Assembly (NCBI GenBank): GCA_030248215.1
Contig: JASANG010000709.1
Coordinates: forward strand, 62,001-126,000
Source: Enoplolaimus lenunculus
Taxonomy: Eukaryota > Nematoda > Enoplea > Enoplida > Thoracostomopsidae
Length of the DNA stretch: 64,000 nucleotides
Direction: 5' to 3'
This document shows, one piece after another, positions 35,301 through 45,011 of this stretch (the first letter of the stretch is position 1; each line of letters opens with the position of its first letter). A program made the translations under genes and the position numbers. The notes beneath the pieces are model-generated. The model was given only the letters and a program-made list of their open reading frames with translations. It was not told the origin of the DNA and made no database searches.

Positions 35301-37751
35301 AAAAAGTGAACCGAAACTGCGTATTTTTCAGGAATAAACAGTTTTCTGAGGAATGTCTTAGGGTTGGAAATTTCCAACCACATTAACTGGTATTTGTTTA
35401 TTAAACCATAAAGTGGATGATACACACTTCAACAAGAGTACATAATTGGATGCTTTCTGTTCAGGAAACAATGAACCTGGCACGCGTTGCGTTTTTAGCC
35501 ACCTCCCGCTCTTATATTGAGGGAGTACAACCTGTGCGAACCATGACACTTTATGTATCTAGCATCATTAATGCGCCGCTTAAAGTTTAAATTCGGGTTA
35601 TTACATGTGATTGCAGCCCCCCTCACAAAATAAGGCGAGTCGGCCAAAAACGCAACGCCCGGTGTTATAGTTTATATCATGCGTAACCCCGTGAGTTGCA
35701 CACTCTTGTATCACGCGCTCTTCATAAAACTTACCTCAAGCATATGCAACTGTGTAGTGTCTCCCATTTATTATTTTAAGTAAAAAACATCAAATATATC
35801 ATGTTTCATTAATAGATACTTTTTCTACTTTACTCATACATTTAACAAAATTTTAATACAATCATTTATCTTTTCTCTTATTCACTATCCCGAGCATTGA
35901 CGCTTAATAGGCTTAAGCTCAAGCTTATGTTTAATCTATAATTCTAAGTTTGAATCTTTACTCTAAAGTCTTTACCTGAGGCTTTAATAGCCTAAGTCTT
36001 GACCTTAAGTTTGAGGAATACTGTACAAGAGCGGTTTTGTATGTAATATAAAATGTTAAAAGTCACCGTAGTATCAAAAAACCAACAACGCGGGGTTATA
36101 TCGACCTTGCGAGTTAAGTGAGCGAGAACCCAACCGCAATTTTAGCATTAAATTTCAATACAATGTTTTGGATTTGTAATTTTGAGATACAACCCCTCTG
36201 CCCTCTCTGGATGCGCTCAGCGGCGTATTGCGGATTTCTTTCCTACAGTGGATAATCTTTAAGAAAACTTTATTGATATTTTAAGATCGAGAAGGTTATT
36301 CTTAAGCTCTAAATTCCGCTTTTCTTGTATCTCTAAAAATGTTGACAGATCGCGATTGGCTGTAAAATTAAACTGGTATTTGACGGCTTACCTTTAAAAT
36401 CAACTTCTCCATTACCATCCGTATCGAATATATCAATCACACGCTGAACCAGAGGGTTTTGTTGTAATTCAGGCAACGACATAAATTCATCAACAGATAA
36501 CGATCCTGAACCGTCCAAGTCTAACTTTTTAAATCGACGCGCAAGACGGCGGATTTCTTCTGCATCGACTTAAATTGTTTAACAAATTTCGAAGAAACCG
36601 CTGCAGTGATCCGAATAAGAGGGGGGTTCCCGCATTGAGTCGTAATCAATAGGAGTTCGTATCCCTAATAAGAGTGAGTAAGCGGATAGTCCTTAAACCC
36701 TAATTAGTCTCAATAAATATCAATTATTACAAACTGTAATGCGCAAATGATGCCAGGATGAATTAAATTTCACTTGGAAAGTTTACAGCGAGCTTAAGTT
36801 TTGAAAGTACATTCCTAAGTATAACCTTGCATTATCGCTCAAGCTTTAAATACAAGACAAATGAACAATCTGTAACCGAAAAACGGGGTTACCTCTGCAG
36901 AGGTCTAATAAACATGAGTCCCCTCTCTTGTTTGGGTCACTACACTAACTGATTTTTTCCATTACCTCTTTCTCACATGAATTATACCTTATTTCATATA
37001 AATTCTAATTTCAAGCAAGGATTCCATCCTCGGACTCTCGGCTGGAAATGCTTCACGCTCAAGCACGACGGGCTCTCCGTACTGTAGGTGGCTGTGCCAC
37101 ACCCATATTATGTTTCAAACTAAAAACTAAAACGAAACTTAAATGCAAATACTAAAATCACACCTTAACGAAGGCTCTCGCTCCACCTAGTCTCTCTTAG
37201 AACTTAAGTCAAGCTTAGGCGTTGCTTCTAGGCGTGAAATACCTCAGAATTTGCGCGTTGCTACTGAGCAGCAATGAAAAGTGCATTTGAGCCCTGTGTG
37301 ACCATTTTTGAATAGTATTGCATATTTTTTAGTATCTGGAGTTGAGCATTGTTTTTGTTGTTGTTGTTGTTTTTGTTGTTGTTGTTGTGTAGTTGGATGG
37401 TACTTTAATGTTGTTGTGTCTGACTGTCTTGACCTGGTTTGTATAGTCCGGACAAAATCCCGACAAACGAATTTCGTCAGGGTGTGCAAATTAAGTCGAG
37501 ATATCCAGAAGTAGCGTAGAAGCATAGAAAAGTTACAAAGGCTACAAATAGGTTCGTTTCGAAATTTCGATAGGCTAAAATTTCAGGAAGATTTGGCAGT
37601 TATTTTATGCTAATAATTATCCTAAAAATATGAATATGCTAAATAGTTTTCTTTATGCCATAAAAAAGTTAATTCAACAATTTCACAACAGTTACGGTGT
37701 ATTTGACTTACAGTTCGAACACATCTCCATCGGAAGCGAATTTTCATTTCC
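29258..37751 (-). CDS. cnb: Calcineurin subunit B (protein phosphatase 2B regulatory subunit)
   Basis: Model, minus strand: 37751..37712, 36568..36392, 35060..35001 (or alternative 33229..33170), 31035..30974, 30131..30009, 29311..29258. All junctions have GT/AG and matching phases; with the missing Met this gives 172 residues (170 in human). It starts [13 protein letters not shown], preserving the Gly-2 myristoylation site. Four EF-hand loops are complete: 31-42 ([12 protein letters not shown]), 63-74 ([12 protein letters not shown]), 100-111 ([12 protein letters not shown]) and 141-152 ([12 protein letters not shown]). Known role: binds Ca2+ and the catalytic A subunit, activating the calmodulin-dependent phosphatase. 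The C-terminus ([14 protein letters not shown]) departs from the usual KKMVVDV. The exon with the initiator ATG lies upstream and was not found. Confidence 0.95.
29690..29950. repeat. Dispersed GGTGATAGATG repeat
   Basis: cctatcaccagttggtgatagatg and atcgctaactggtgatagat with gcatttgagaata-like tails also occur near 8050-8125 and 57010-57215. It lies in the last calcineurin B intron region. Confidence 0.5.
30009..30131 (-). CDS. cnb: Calcineurin B exon 6 (EF-hand 4)
   Basis: Acceptor cctgttttag|GTTCTT (reading the minus strand), donor TGCTCA|gtaaac; phase 0 both ends, 41 codons. It encodes [20 protein letters not shown] then the EF4 loop [12 protein letters not shown], nearly identical to other animals. 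Confidence 0.95.
30154..30556. mobile_element. CTGTAGTGACCCG-ended MITE in a calcineurin B intron
   Basis: ctgtagtgacccgaaaaagag at the left (20-base core) and cttattcgggtgtctacag at the right are inverted. Internal words (ggcctctcc, gggtac, attagggt) match the family at 22441. Confidence 0.7.
30974..31035 (-). CDS. cnb: Calcineurin B exon 5 (EF-hand 3)
   Basis: Acceptor cgtttacag|TTGCG, donor TTTGAT|gtaagc; phase 1 in, phase 0 out, 62 nt. It encodes [20 protein letters not shown] with a complete EF3 loop. Confidence 0.95.
31269..31459 (-). mobile_element. Telomere-core MITE family T2, diverged
   Basis: atgtaaagatcgagcgtgga start, tctgcgggactgcaatacag, cttaggctta arrays and a decayed gttacgacactgttctatac end, within a calcineurin B intron. 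Confidence 0.65.
32412..32624 (+). mobile_element. Telomere-core MITE family T2, full copy
   Basis: ggccaatgtaaagaacagga to gatctttagatgggcc, with CCTAAG/CGTAAG arrays between. The flanks CATCTTTT (32404-32411) and CAACTTTT (32625-32632) are an 8-bp duplication with one change. Confidence 0.88.
33170..33229 (-). CDS. cnb: Calcineurin B exon 4b (alternative EF2-EF3 linker)
   Basis: Acceptor caaattttcag|, donor CTTATGT|gtaagc; also 60 nt with phase 1 at both ends. It encodes [20 protein letters not shown], and the split codon restores the family-typical Phe at the next position. Equal length, phase and orientation in the following intron indicate a tandem exon duplication, probably spliced mutually exclusively. 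It is intact in frame and splice sites, so not an obvious relic. Confidence 0.85.
33880..33952. repeat. Fragment of the CTGTAGTGACCC MITE family
   Basis: gaggccgacaccctctgggg to tttcagtcactacagta matches the right part of the family. It lies in the intron between calcineurin B exons 4a and 4b. Confidence 0.5.
34560..34850. repeat. Tandem ~125-bp units of TTAGG(C/T) words
   Basis: ctaggtttaggctt, gtactggtttaggtttagg, gcacatgatgactagcaca and taggcttaagcttgacgc recur two to three times at a spacing near 125 bp, inside the calcineurin B intron. Confidence 0.7.
35001..35060 (-). CDS. cnb: Calcineurin B exon 4a (EF2-EF3 linker, version a)
   Basis: Acceptor atattctag|, donor CTGAGGC|gtaagt; 60 nt, phase 1 both ends. 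It encodes [20 protein letters not shown], closest to the family consensus across the GDKE turn. With the split codon the next residue becomes Leu. Confidence 0.9.
35406..35735. mobile_element. hAT-like element related to 21998-22325
   Basis: aagtggatgatacacactt start, ctggcacgcgttgcgttttt, aacgcaacgcccggtgt and gcacactcttgtatcacgcg end parallel the earlier copy. It lies between calcineurin B exons 3 and 4a. Confidence 0.6.
36392..36568 (-). CDS. cnb: Calcineurin B exon 3 (EF-hands 1 and 2)
   Basis: Acceptor caatttaag|TCGATG, donor TTTAAAG|gtaagc; phase 1 both ends, 177 nt. It encodes [20 protein letters not shown], then the near-invariant [20 protein letters not shown] and EF2. The last Glu of the EF2 loop is split across the junction. 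Confidence 0.95.
36601..36946. mobile_element. CTGCAGTGATCCG-ended MITE 32 bp upstream of a calcineurin B exon
   Basis: ctgcagtgatccgaataaga at the left and cttgtttgggtcactaca at the right are inverted family ends. On the gene's strand it stands immediately 5' of exon 3, so branch-point and pyrimidine tract must fit into about 32 bp or lie within the element. Confidence 0.7.
36965..37095 (-). mobile_element. TTAA-type tRNA-like MITE, partial degenerate copy F
   Basis: acctctttctcacatgaat matches the family end, and ggattccatcctcggactc / gctcaagcacgacgggctct match the reverse of the tRNA-like half. The other end is absent. Confidence 0.5.
37712..37751 (-). CDS. cnb: Calcineurin B exon 2 (residues 2-14)
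   Basis: Acceptor atttttag|GGAAATG, donor TCGAACT|gtaagt. It encodes [13 protein letters not shown] and leaves in phase 1. The first codon is Gly-2, so the ATG must be the last codon of a separate upstream exon. One candidate, ATG|gtaact at 41739-41737 (minus), is only a guess. Confidence 0.9.
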
Positions 37752-37838
37752 CTAAAAATAACAACGTGACAACTATGCCGTTTTATCACAAAATAAATAT
37801 AAATTCAATCGAAGTAAAATTTTCGTAATAGAAATACG

Positions 37839-38025
37839 GGCCAATGTTACTTTTAAGGCCGTCACAGTAGAGTTAGCGTATTCCTAAGTCTAAGCCTACG
37901 CTTTGCAAAAACGTATTCCTAAGCCTAAGCGTAAGCGTAAGTGTAAGCAAAAAATGTCTAGAATGTAAGCCTACTCTTTTACAGAGCCGCCAGAATCCGG
38001 GACGGCCCTAAAAGCAACATGGGCC
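37839..38025 (+). mobile_element. Telomere-core MITE family T1, full copy with perfect duplication
   Basis: ggccaatgttacttttaagg to ctaaaagcaacatgggcc with CCTAAG/CGTAAG arrays. Perfect 8-bp target duplication GAAATACG at 37831-37838 and 38026-38033. Confidence 0.92.
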
Positions 38026-38351
38026 GAAATACGTACGATACTCAATTGCCTACATCCAGTTTATATCATAGGCAGGTTAAAAACACATATTATATACATA
38101 AAGCTGCCTGCGATTTGAACCAAATCATTAACAGCCGATCAAAAACTTCCGTTTAAATGTCATAAGTCTTGTTCACACGTGCAAGTCTTTACAGCAGGGA
38201 CTTTCAACTACAACGCTCATGTGAAAGTTTAAGAGTGAACAGGCCTTATTACGTTTAGCGTGTTTTCAATGTTTGCAGTATAATTGCCGGGGCCTAATTC
38301 ACTTAAGGCTTCATTTAATGCGGGATAATTCCATTTCGCAAGAGATTTTGG

Positions 38352-38527
38352 CAGGGCCGGAGCAGCCACCCCCATTCCCCTATTTGGGAACCCCGCCCTA
38401 ACCGGTTAAAACAAAAAACAGCCGAAGTTTTAAAATGCGTCTGGCTTCTCGCTCGCTTCGCTTGCGAGTTTGAGGGCCTTTACCTTGTAGTTTGGGGAAA
38501 CCCCCATCCCTGTCTGCTCCGGCACTG
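38352..38527. mobile_element. hAT-like MITE, CAGGGCCGGAGCAG ends
   Basis: cagggccggagcagccaccc and tgctccggcactg are inverted ends. The target duplication GATTTTGG is perfect (38344-38351 and 38528-38535). The second copy is at 52915-53072. Confidence 0.9.
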
Positions 38528-38687
38528 GATTTTGGTTATATTAAAGATTGGTTGTACTTGAAAATGTAATAAACTACAAACTAACCATTTTTGGTGTTTA
38601 TCCTTGCTGATCGGTTGATATAAAATAGTCAAATGAATTTTCGTTCCAAATTGTCTAAATAGTGTATTTTAATTTTAATATTTATTA

Positions 38688-38722
38688 ATATTGTTATTAT
38701 TATTATTATTATTATTTTTATT
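38688..38722. repeat. (TTA)n microsatellite
   Basis: About nine TTA units within very AT-rich sequence. Confidence 0.9.
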
Positions 38723-38929
38723 CTATATTATACTTAATATATATTTATATCTCTTCGTATTAATGTTGTTTTGTACTATAAAGTTAAAATATGTTAGTAG
38801 TGATACGAAGTAAAAAGTATATTTATCAAACAAATAATTTGACAGAACCTTGGTCAAAGCTTCAGTTGTTACCTACAAATCCGAACGCGCTTCAATCTTA
38901 ATAAGAATCCCTTATTTTCACGGTTAAAG

Positions 38930-39212
38930 TTAACCCCTTCTCCATTGAGTAGATTGTGAGTCGAGCAACGTTAGAGCAATCTGCAATACGTGAGTTAATA
39001 ATACACAAAGCACTGCGTATAACAATTACTACACGTATGCGCAGTTATAACATCTATACAAGACGTGAGAGCTTCCCTCGGGCTCGAGCGTTGAGCTATT
39101 TGTAGGTTAACGGTAATAGTAAACGCCTTCCACCCGTGAGACTACGATTCGAATCCTGGCTCGAAATTAGTCTTTATACATAATCACAAATATTCAGGTG
39201 AGTAACGTTTAA
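38930..39212 (+). mobile_element. TTAA-type MITE with tRNA-like core, copy C
   Basis: TTAA at both ends; ccccttctccattgag left, ttcaggtgagtaacg right. The core has A box taggttaacgg, cgccttccaccc and B box gattcgaatcc at about 39087-39163. Confidence 0.75.
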
Positions 39213-39269
39213 TAGACAAAAATTTCAATTATTGTCTTTTAACTTTTTAAAAATCATGTTAAACAGGAG

Positions 39270-39500
39270 AAACTGTAGTGCCTAAGTAAAAGCTTGAATG
39301 AATCGCATGTTTTAACTTAAACCTAAGCGTAAACCTAAGTTAAGCGTAATTTTTTGCATACTTTCGCCCACATTCAAATCTTAGGCTTTGTCCAAGACTT
39401 TAGGCAAAGGCTCAGGTAAAAGGTTAAGCTTACGCATAAGTAAATCTTTTAATCAACCTTAGGCCGAGCCTAAGCCTAAATGTGGGTTGAAAGATATGAA
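39270..39500. repeat. Telomere-like hexamer block
   Basis: Degenerate CCTAAG and TTAGGC words in both orientations (39315-39345, 39380-39485), without recognisable MITE ends. Confidence 0.6.
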
Positions 39501-39638
39501 AGCTAAAGTAAGTCAAATGCTGAACAAGAGTAATTTTGAGACTAAAAATTGAAAAATTTAAATTATTCTATCCTCGAATTTTACAGTGTTCGGAATAAAT
39601 GCGCACAGATTGAGAGAGACCTAATAAGCATCAGTACA

Positions 39639-39888
39639 CAATGGCGGAACCATGGGGGGGGGCACCCCGGCCGTGCCCCCTGAACAGCATCTCGACAAAA
39701 ATTATATAGAGTGTCAATTGCTGTTCTACGCTGTTTTTCTCTGTTTTATACACAATAGTATAAGCAGCTTGTAATAAGCTCCCTCTTATTCCCCCCTCTT
39801 ATATGGGACACTACAGTATGGGTCAAAAATAAGTTTATTACCTGTGAAATTTTGGCCCCCCCATTTCGAGATCCTGGATCCGCCACTG
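39639..39888. mobile_element. hAT-like element (CAGTGGCGGATCCAG ends), interrupted
   Basis: caatggcggaaccatggg left and tggatccgccactg right. The flanks TCAGTACA and TCAGTAGA form an 8-bp duplication with one change. A fragment of the CTGTAGTG family (about 39778-39822) is embedded in it. Confidence 0.75.
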
Positions 39889-40490
39889 TCAGTAGAGAAA
39901 AACAATTATATTAATACAAATTCATTCAGGTTCAGTAGTGCACAAAACGTACTGTTTTGTAATTAAGCTGTTTTATTTACGTATATTAGGCTTGAAACAA
40001 TTTCATAAACCGAATATATCAAGTCACCCGTGTCGTTATGCTTCACAACGACTGATTTTAAACGAAAATTGAAACAAAGTTCTGCGAAATTGTATATAAT
40101 CTAGGGTTCCAACTGAGGGATGTTGAGAGGCACTGTCACCCCCTTTGGTTCAAAAAATTTCGACAGCTTTTACATTCTATTTTAACAAACGTTTTTGCCT
40201 CTTCTAATTCCTGAATGCTACGGACTGTTGCAAATAGAATTATTCGCGGACGGAATACTTTGAGTTCACACTTACCACTTCAATAATTGAAACCGATCAT
40301 ATTCAGAATACTCATATAAAATTGCACGAAGCTTATGAACGTGCTTACGGAAAGCGCTGGAAGCCAGGTTAAAAAATTGGGTTATGCCAAAGCATTTAAT
40401 ATACTAACTCTTATTTCGCTTGTTAAACTCCGTTTTTAACGTCAGTGAGCGAAAGTTAAGCTTAAGCAGTTTCCTATACCAGTTATCTGT

Positions 40491-41033
40491 GTGCCCGTAG
40501 CCCGAGCAGTAGTATGGAGGTTCAGAGAGCCGTAGAAAAATTTTGCTCCCCCATGTAAAGTTTCAATTTCGATTGCGAGTCATCTGCACAGTGGCGAATC
40601 CAGGCTCTCAAAATGGGGGGGGGGGGGCAAAATTTCACAAGTAATAAACTGATTTTTGACCCACACACAAACCACGAACTATTGCCATAAAATTGACTTC
40701 CTTACGTTCGTTCAATTATTTAAAGGCTCGGATTCGAAAGCCAATTCAGTTTTGAAAAAGCAAAATCCAGTCAACTTCAGCAATATCCGTTTCTGTTTTG
40801 AATGAGTTGGAACTGCCTGCTATTTTCGGAAAATGTTTTAGCATTAGCGGTTATGGACTCAATTGATTTCGTAGAACATCAATTGACACTCTATATAATT
40901 TTTGTCGAGATGCTGTTGGGGGGGGCGCGGCCCGGGTGCCCCCCATGGATCCGTCACTGCATCTGAAATCCTTGCGTGCCCATTTAAAAATTTCTAGCTC
41001 CTAACATGGTAAGTGTTGATCTGGCTACAGACA
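40491..41033 (+). mobile_element. GAGCTGGCTACGGG-type repeat split by a younger insertion
   Basis: The halves 40491-40588 (cccgtagcccgagcagta, gcgagtcatctg) and 40960-41033 (gaaatccttgcgtgccc, gatctggctac) belong to one diverged element, separated by the hAT-like element at 40589-40959. Confidence 0.65.
40589..40959. mobile_element. hAT-like element nested in an older repeat
   Basis: cagtggcgaatccaggctct left and ccatggatccgtcactg right. The 8-bp flanks CATCTGCA / CATCTGAA mark the insertion. It shares aattttgtcgagatgctgtt with the copy at 39639. Confidence 0.85.
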
Positions 41034-41060
41034 TGCTCTATTGTTTTGTTACATCCGACG

Positions 41061-41155
41061 ATGGCAACAACAACAACAACAACTACAACAACAACTACAA
41101 CAACAACAACAACATCAACAACCGCAACAACCACACAACGGCAATAAATACTTAA
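41061..41155 (+). repeat. CAA/CTA-repeat, possibly transcribed
   Basis: caacaacaacaactacaac units, open in the Gln frame and followed by 16 codons to a TAA. No splice context or homology supports a gene, so it is kept as a repeat. Confidence 0.6.
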
Positions 41156-41399
41156 AATGCGACGAATTCACAATGTCAGTTTATATGGATTAATCAAGCC
41201 ACTACGCGCTCATCGCGGACCAAAATTCAGCAACGTATGCAATGACAGGAATGGAAAACGTATATCCTCTTGCGAAATTTCACCGAATACAGCAGAAAGC
41301 TGTTTTACCAGCCGCAAGAGCAGGTTTCTGGATCTCATTGAGGTTATAAATTTTTCATTTTACATGAAGTTATATCCTTCGTCACTGAAATTCTAGCTA

Positions 41400-43150
41400 C
41401 TTATCTGCCAAATTTTATTACTTTAATACTGCGACAAGGTGCTTGTAGAACCATGGCAACGGTTATAATTGACTATAAAACTCAGCAACGGTTATTAAAC
41501 TTACAAATCACAATTTTGACGATTAATTTTTGGTAAAAAATTAGTTTATAACATCACAAGAGTTTGCGTTGTCAACAGTGGCCGATCCAGAAATATCAGA
41601 CAACAAGCCGCCGGATATATAATAATGAAAAACTCGCGGTCGAAGCCAGCTAAAAGTCAAACGCAGTAATAGCACCAAATCTTAGTACCAAATTTTGGTC
41701 ACGATTCTTGTCGGAGATTATGGCCTGGGTAGTTACCATCTTGGTTCCGTCACGAAATATCAATGCATGTTGCCAACACACAAATAGCCTAAGCATAACA
41801 TATACACTGTTAAAATACAGGGGACACGGTGCCTCAGTCGCCCCACAGGATAATTTCATTAATTCATAGGGCCACCGAATAAACCAATCTGCCAAATATA
41901 TATTTTCGAAAAATTTGACAGTTGAGAGCCATGTTATTCACGCTTATTTGCGTTTTCGCTAGTTTCACTTGCCAAGGTTTTTTTCGCCGTTGTAAACCGC
42001 TCCTATGTGCCTCTTGTTGCTACATAAGCTGCCGCGACCCTAGCTGATAACTCATAAGACGGCCCAATCTGACAGACAGGAAAAGGATTAAATACAAAAG
42101 CCGCAGCCTAAAATGGCATTGTTTGTTTTAGAATCACAAAAATTGCAACGTTAGTGCCACGATTAAAGCAAAATAACAATGCTAATATGTCCAATTATAT
42201 GTATTGTTTTTATGTTGATGGGTATATCTGTAGGTTGAAATTAATATTATTAATTGCTGAGATAGCAAGTGTATTCTTTGCATCAAAAGGAACCGATGCA
42301 ATGTTACATAACCTTTTATCTAATGCATAGTTTCTGGTCTTTTTTATGACGTAAAAGTCAAGCTGAATTTGACCGTGAAATACAGTGCCGGTCTATAAAT
42401 ATTAATTATAGCTAAAACAGGGCTCGTACAGTTTCACCGACATGTGCGCTTAAGCTTAGGTTTAGAGAATGCTTATCTATGTCTAAAGCACAAATTAGGC
42501 TTTACATAAGCATTTTTCTAAGCCTGATCTTAAATGTGGGCGGAAGTGTAACTGTAATAATGGTAAGCAATCACCAGTTATGTGTGTACCTTAGGTTTCT
42601 TCTTGTTTCGTAATTTGATTTCCGTTGCATTTAGCATCAATTAAACGTTAAACGAAAATATACGATGAGAGAATATCTTTTGCTCTTATAAACTTGACAA
42701 TTGTTTAAATCTCGGTTTCCACAGCCGCTGGTCTGAACGCCTCGCGAGAATTTCATCTATTCGGCCTCTGAAATTTGTAACTCGATATAAACTGCTACAA
42801 GTGTTCGCTAGGCCCGTCGTCAGACTGATGCCGGTGTCGCTCACCCCCCTACAAAAGTTTTGCCGCTATCACCAGAAAAGTTTCATGCATGCTTGCAAGT
42901 CATCGGAAACCCTTGTATGTGATTCCTAAAAAACTTTTGTTAGCTCTCTTAGCAACGACGTCTGGCTACGAATTTAATTTAAATCATTCGAACGTCATAG
43001 AATTTTTGGCAGAATACGCCACCATAATATTTAGACACACGATTATCGACCATCTATAATCCTTGGGTGGATCAGTATTGTTAAATGAGATTTTTTTGTC
43101 TGTATTTACAAACAGCAGCTGGAAATAGACCCTTAGCTGACTGTTGCCCA
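41400..43150. other. Intergenic, mostly unrecognised
   Basis: gtggccgatccagaaat at 41579 resembles a CAGTGGCG-type end. 42450-42545 holds TTAGG/CCTAAG words. 42808-42975 is a decayed GAGCTGGCTACGGG repeat. No gene recognised. Confidence 0.4.
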
Positions 43151-43160
43151 TGAAATTTTT

Positions 43161-43350
43161 GGCCAATGTTACATTTAGGGGCGTAACTGTAGCTTAAGCG
43201 TATTTCTAAGCCTACGCCTAAGCCTAAATGTTGCACAAATGTGTTCCTAAGTGTAAGCGTACGCCTAAGCAAAAAATGAAATCTAGAATCTAAAACTACT
43301 GGTTTATACACCCACCAGAAACCTGGACACCCCTTAAAGTAACATCGGCC
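43161..43350 (+). mobile_element. Telomere-core MITE family T1, full copy with perfect duplication
   Basis: ggccaatgttacatttaggg to ccccttaaagtaacatcggc, with CCTAAG arrays inside. Perfect duplication AAATTTTT at 43153-43160 and 43351-43358. Confidence 0.92.
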
Positions 43351-43359
43351 AAATTTTTT

Positions 43360-44860
43360 ATTCAAGTAATTTCTAAAACTTGAATGATGCACATATTTTC
43401 AAAAGCTCGTGAGATAATGGGTATATAGCATCTATCGAGAGTTAGTAATAATTTTTCAACAAAACAAATTGCAGCGGCGGCTACTGAACAGAAAATATGC
43501 TTAAATGTCGTAGTAATAGTCAGTTCAAGTTCATAAAATGTACTTAATTTCCATTAATCCCATAATTCAAAGTACAAGACTTACCGCTAACAACCAATGC
43601 ATGCTACACACATCTCACCAGGTGGCAAAAGATAATATCGAACTTTGTTAAAGCTGGTACTTTGAGTTTCAAGATATGTCACAGCGTTCCACAAACTTGT
43701 ATATCGCTAATTGCCAACGCTAACGTGTCGTATACTGACAGAAAATGTTGTGAAATTTACCGAAATCCATCTTAATTGAACGCAAAGTGGCACGTATATG
43801 CTCAAGCCCTTAAAACCTTAAATCGTTCCACAACTATAAGGCACGCAACAACGAAATAGCGAGAGAAGCGAGGCGCGGGTGCCCCGTCCCGTACCGATAT
43901 CTCTGACGCCTCTGTGGAGCATATTTATACAACGACCAAAAACGGGTATTATCATAATTTTCCAGCTTCGCCACTAGAGAAATGTTCTTGCCCCCGTTGC
44001 TGAAACTTTCTGGTTATTATAACAACTATAGGTTGCTCTGTATAGTTAAATACATGCAACAAAGCGGAAACTAATTTATATTTAGAATTCTCGAAAGAAA
44101 AAATGCTTTTACCATTAAAAATACTACAACGCGCAGCAGTACAGAAAGAAAAAATGTTCATAAACTTTGAAGGCCAATAATAAGTTTGACCGCAAAATCT
44201 GCGGTCTGTATCAACGTTATGTCATAAAGTTTGACATAACCATGTATGACCCGGAGGTTACACAGGTCGACTAAATGCAATGATTGTCGGGCCCAAATTA
44301 CAGTTTAATTGGTAATCATGAAAATTCGTTGATATTTCACTCAGAATACAATCACAGGCTGTAACCAAGAAATGTAAAAAGAGACAGCTAAACGTAACAA
44401 CTTTCAACCGGAAGGCGAAACATTATTATAAGCTAAAATCAAAATTCATGACTATTCGTGTATAGCAGGCTCTGAAGGCGAAGTTCAAGGGCCAACAGTT
44501 TCAAGGGAAACGGTGTTGGTTTTCATAAAATTTTCCAACCAATCTAAAACTGTTGTAAGGAGTTAAAATTATTTCCGGCGGTGGTCTTTCGTTCTTAGGT
44601 CTTCCGTTCTTAGGTCTTCCGTTCTTAGATCGCTTTCTTTTACTACGTGCCTACATACAAGGTTTGTTTTGAGCGGTTCGTCTTGTGTACAAAGCAGGTA
44701 AGTCTACTTACATGTGGTTATTCATAAATAGCAACAGGATTCAGGAGCACAGCCAAGAAGTAGTTCTAGGGGTCAAAACGTTTTATGATTTATAGACCAA
44801 TTTACCACATCAGAGCCGTAATAGTAGTATAGGTGTATTCCTAAGGTTGATCCTAAGCCA
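43360..44860. other. Intergenic, nothing recognised
   Basis: A short tandem ttccgttcttaggtc (44590-44630) is the only repeat noticed. Confidence 0.4.
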
Positions 44861-44865
44861 GGCTC

Positions 44866-45011
44866 GTAGCCAGCTTACCTTGCTAGAGGGGCTGAAAATT
44901 TTTCAGGTGGGACATACAAGGGTTTTCGTTGATCTATAAACAAGGCTGAAAGTTTTGGGGGGGATTATTCCAGGAGGGCTGAAACCCCCCCTGGGCCCCC
45001 TCAGCTACGGG
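44866..45011 (-). mobile_element. GAGCTGGCTACGGG-ended repeat, reverse copy
   Basis: ctcgtagccagcttaccttg to cccctcagctacgggccc, opposite orientation to the copies at 1560 and 61759. Confidence 0.65.

Noticed and set aside
41061-41396. Gln-rich coding exon followed by a 79-codon frame
   Set aside because: A simple CAA repeat with no splice partners; the following frame has no recognised motif.
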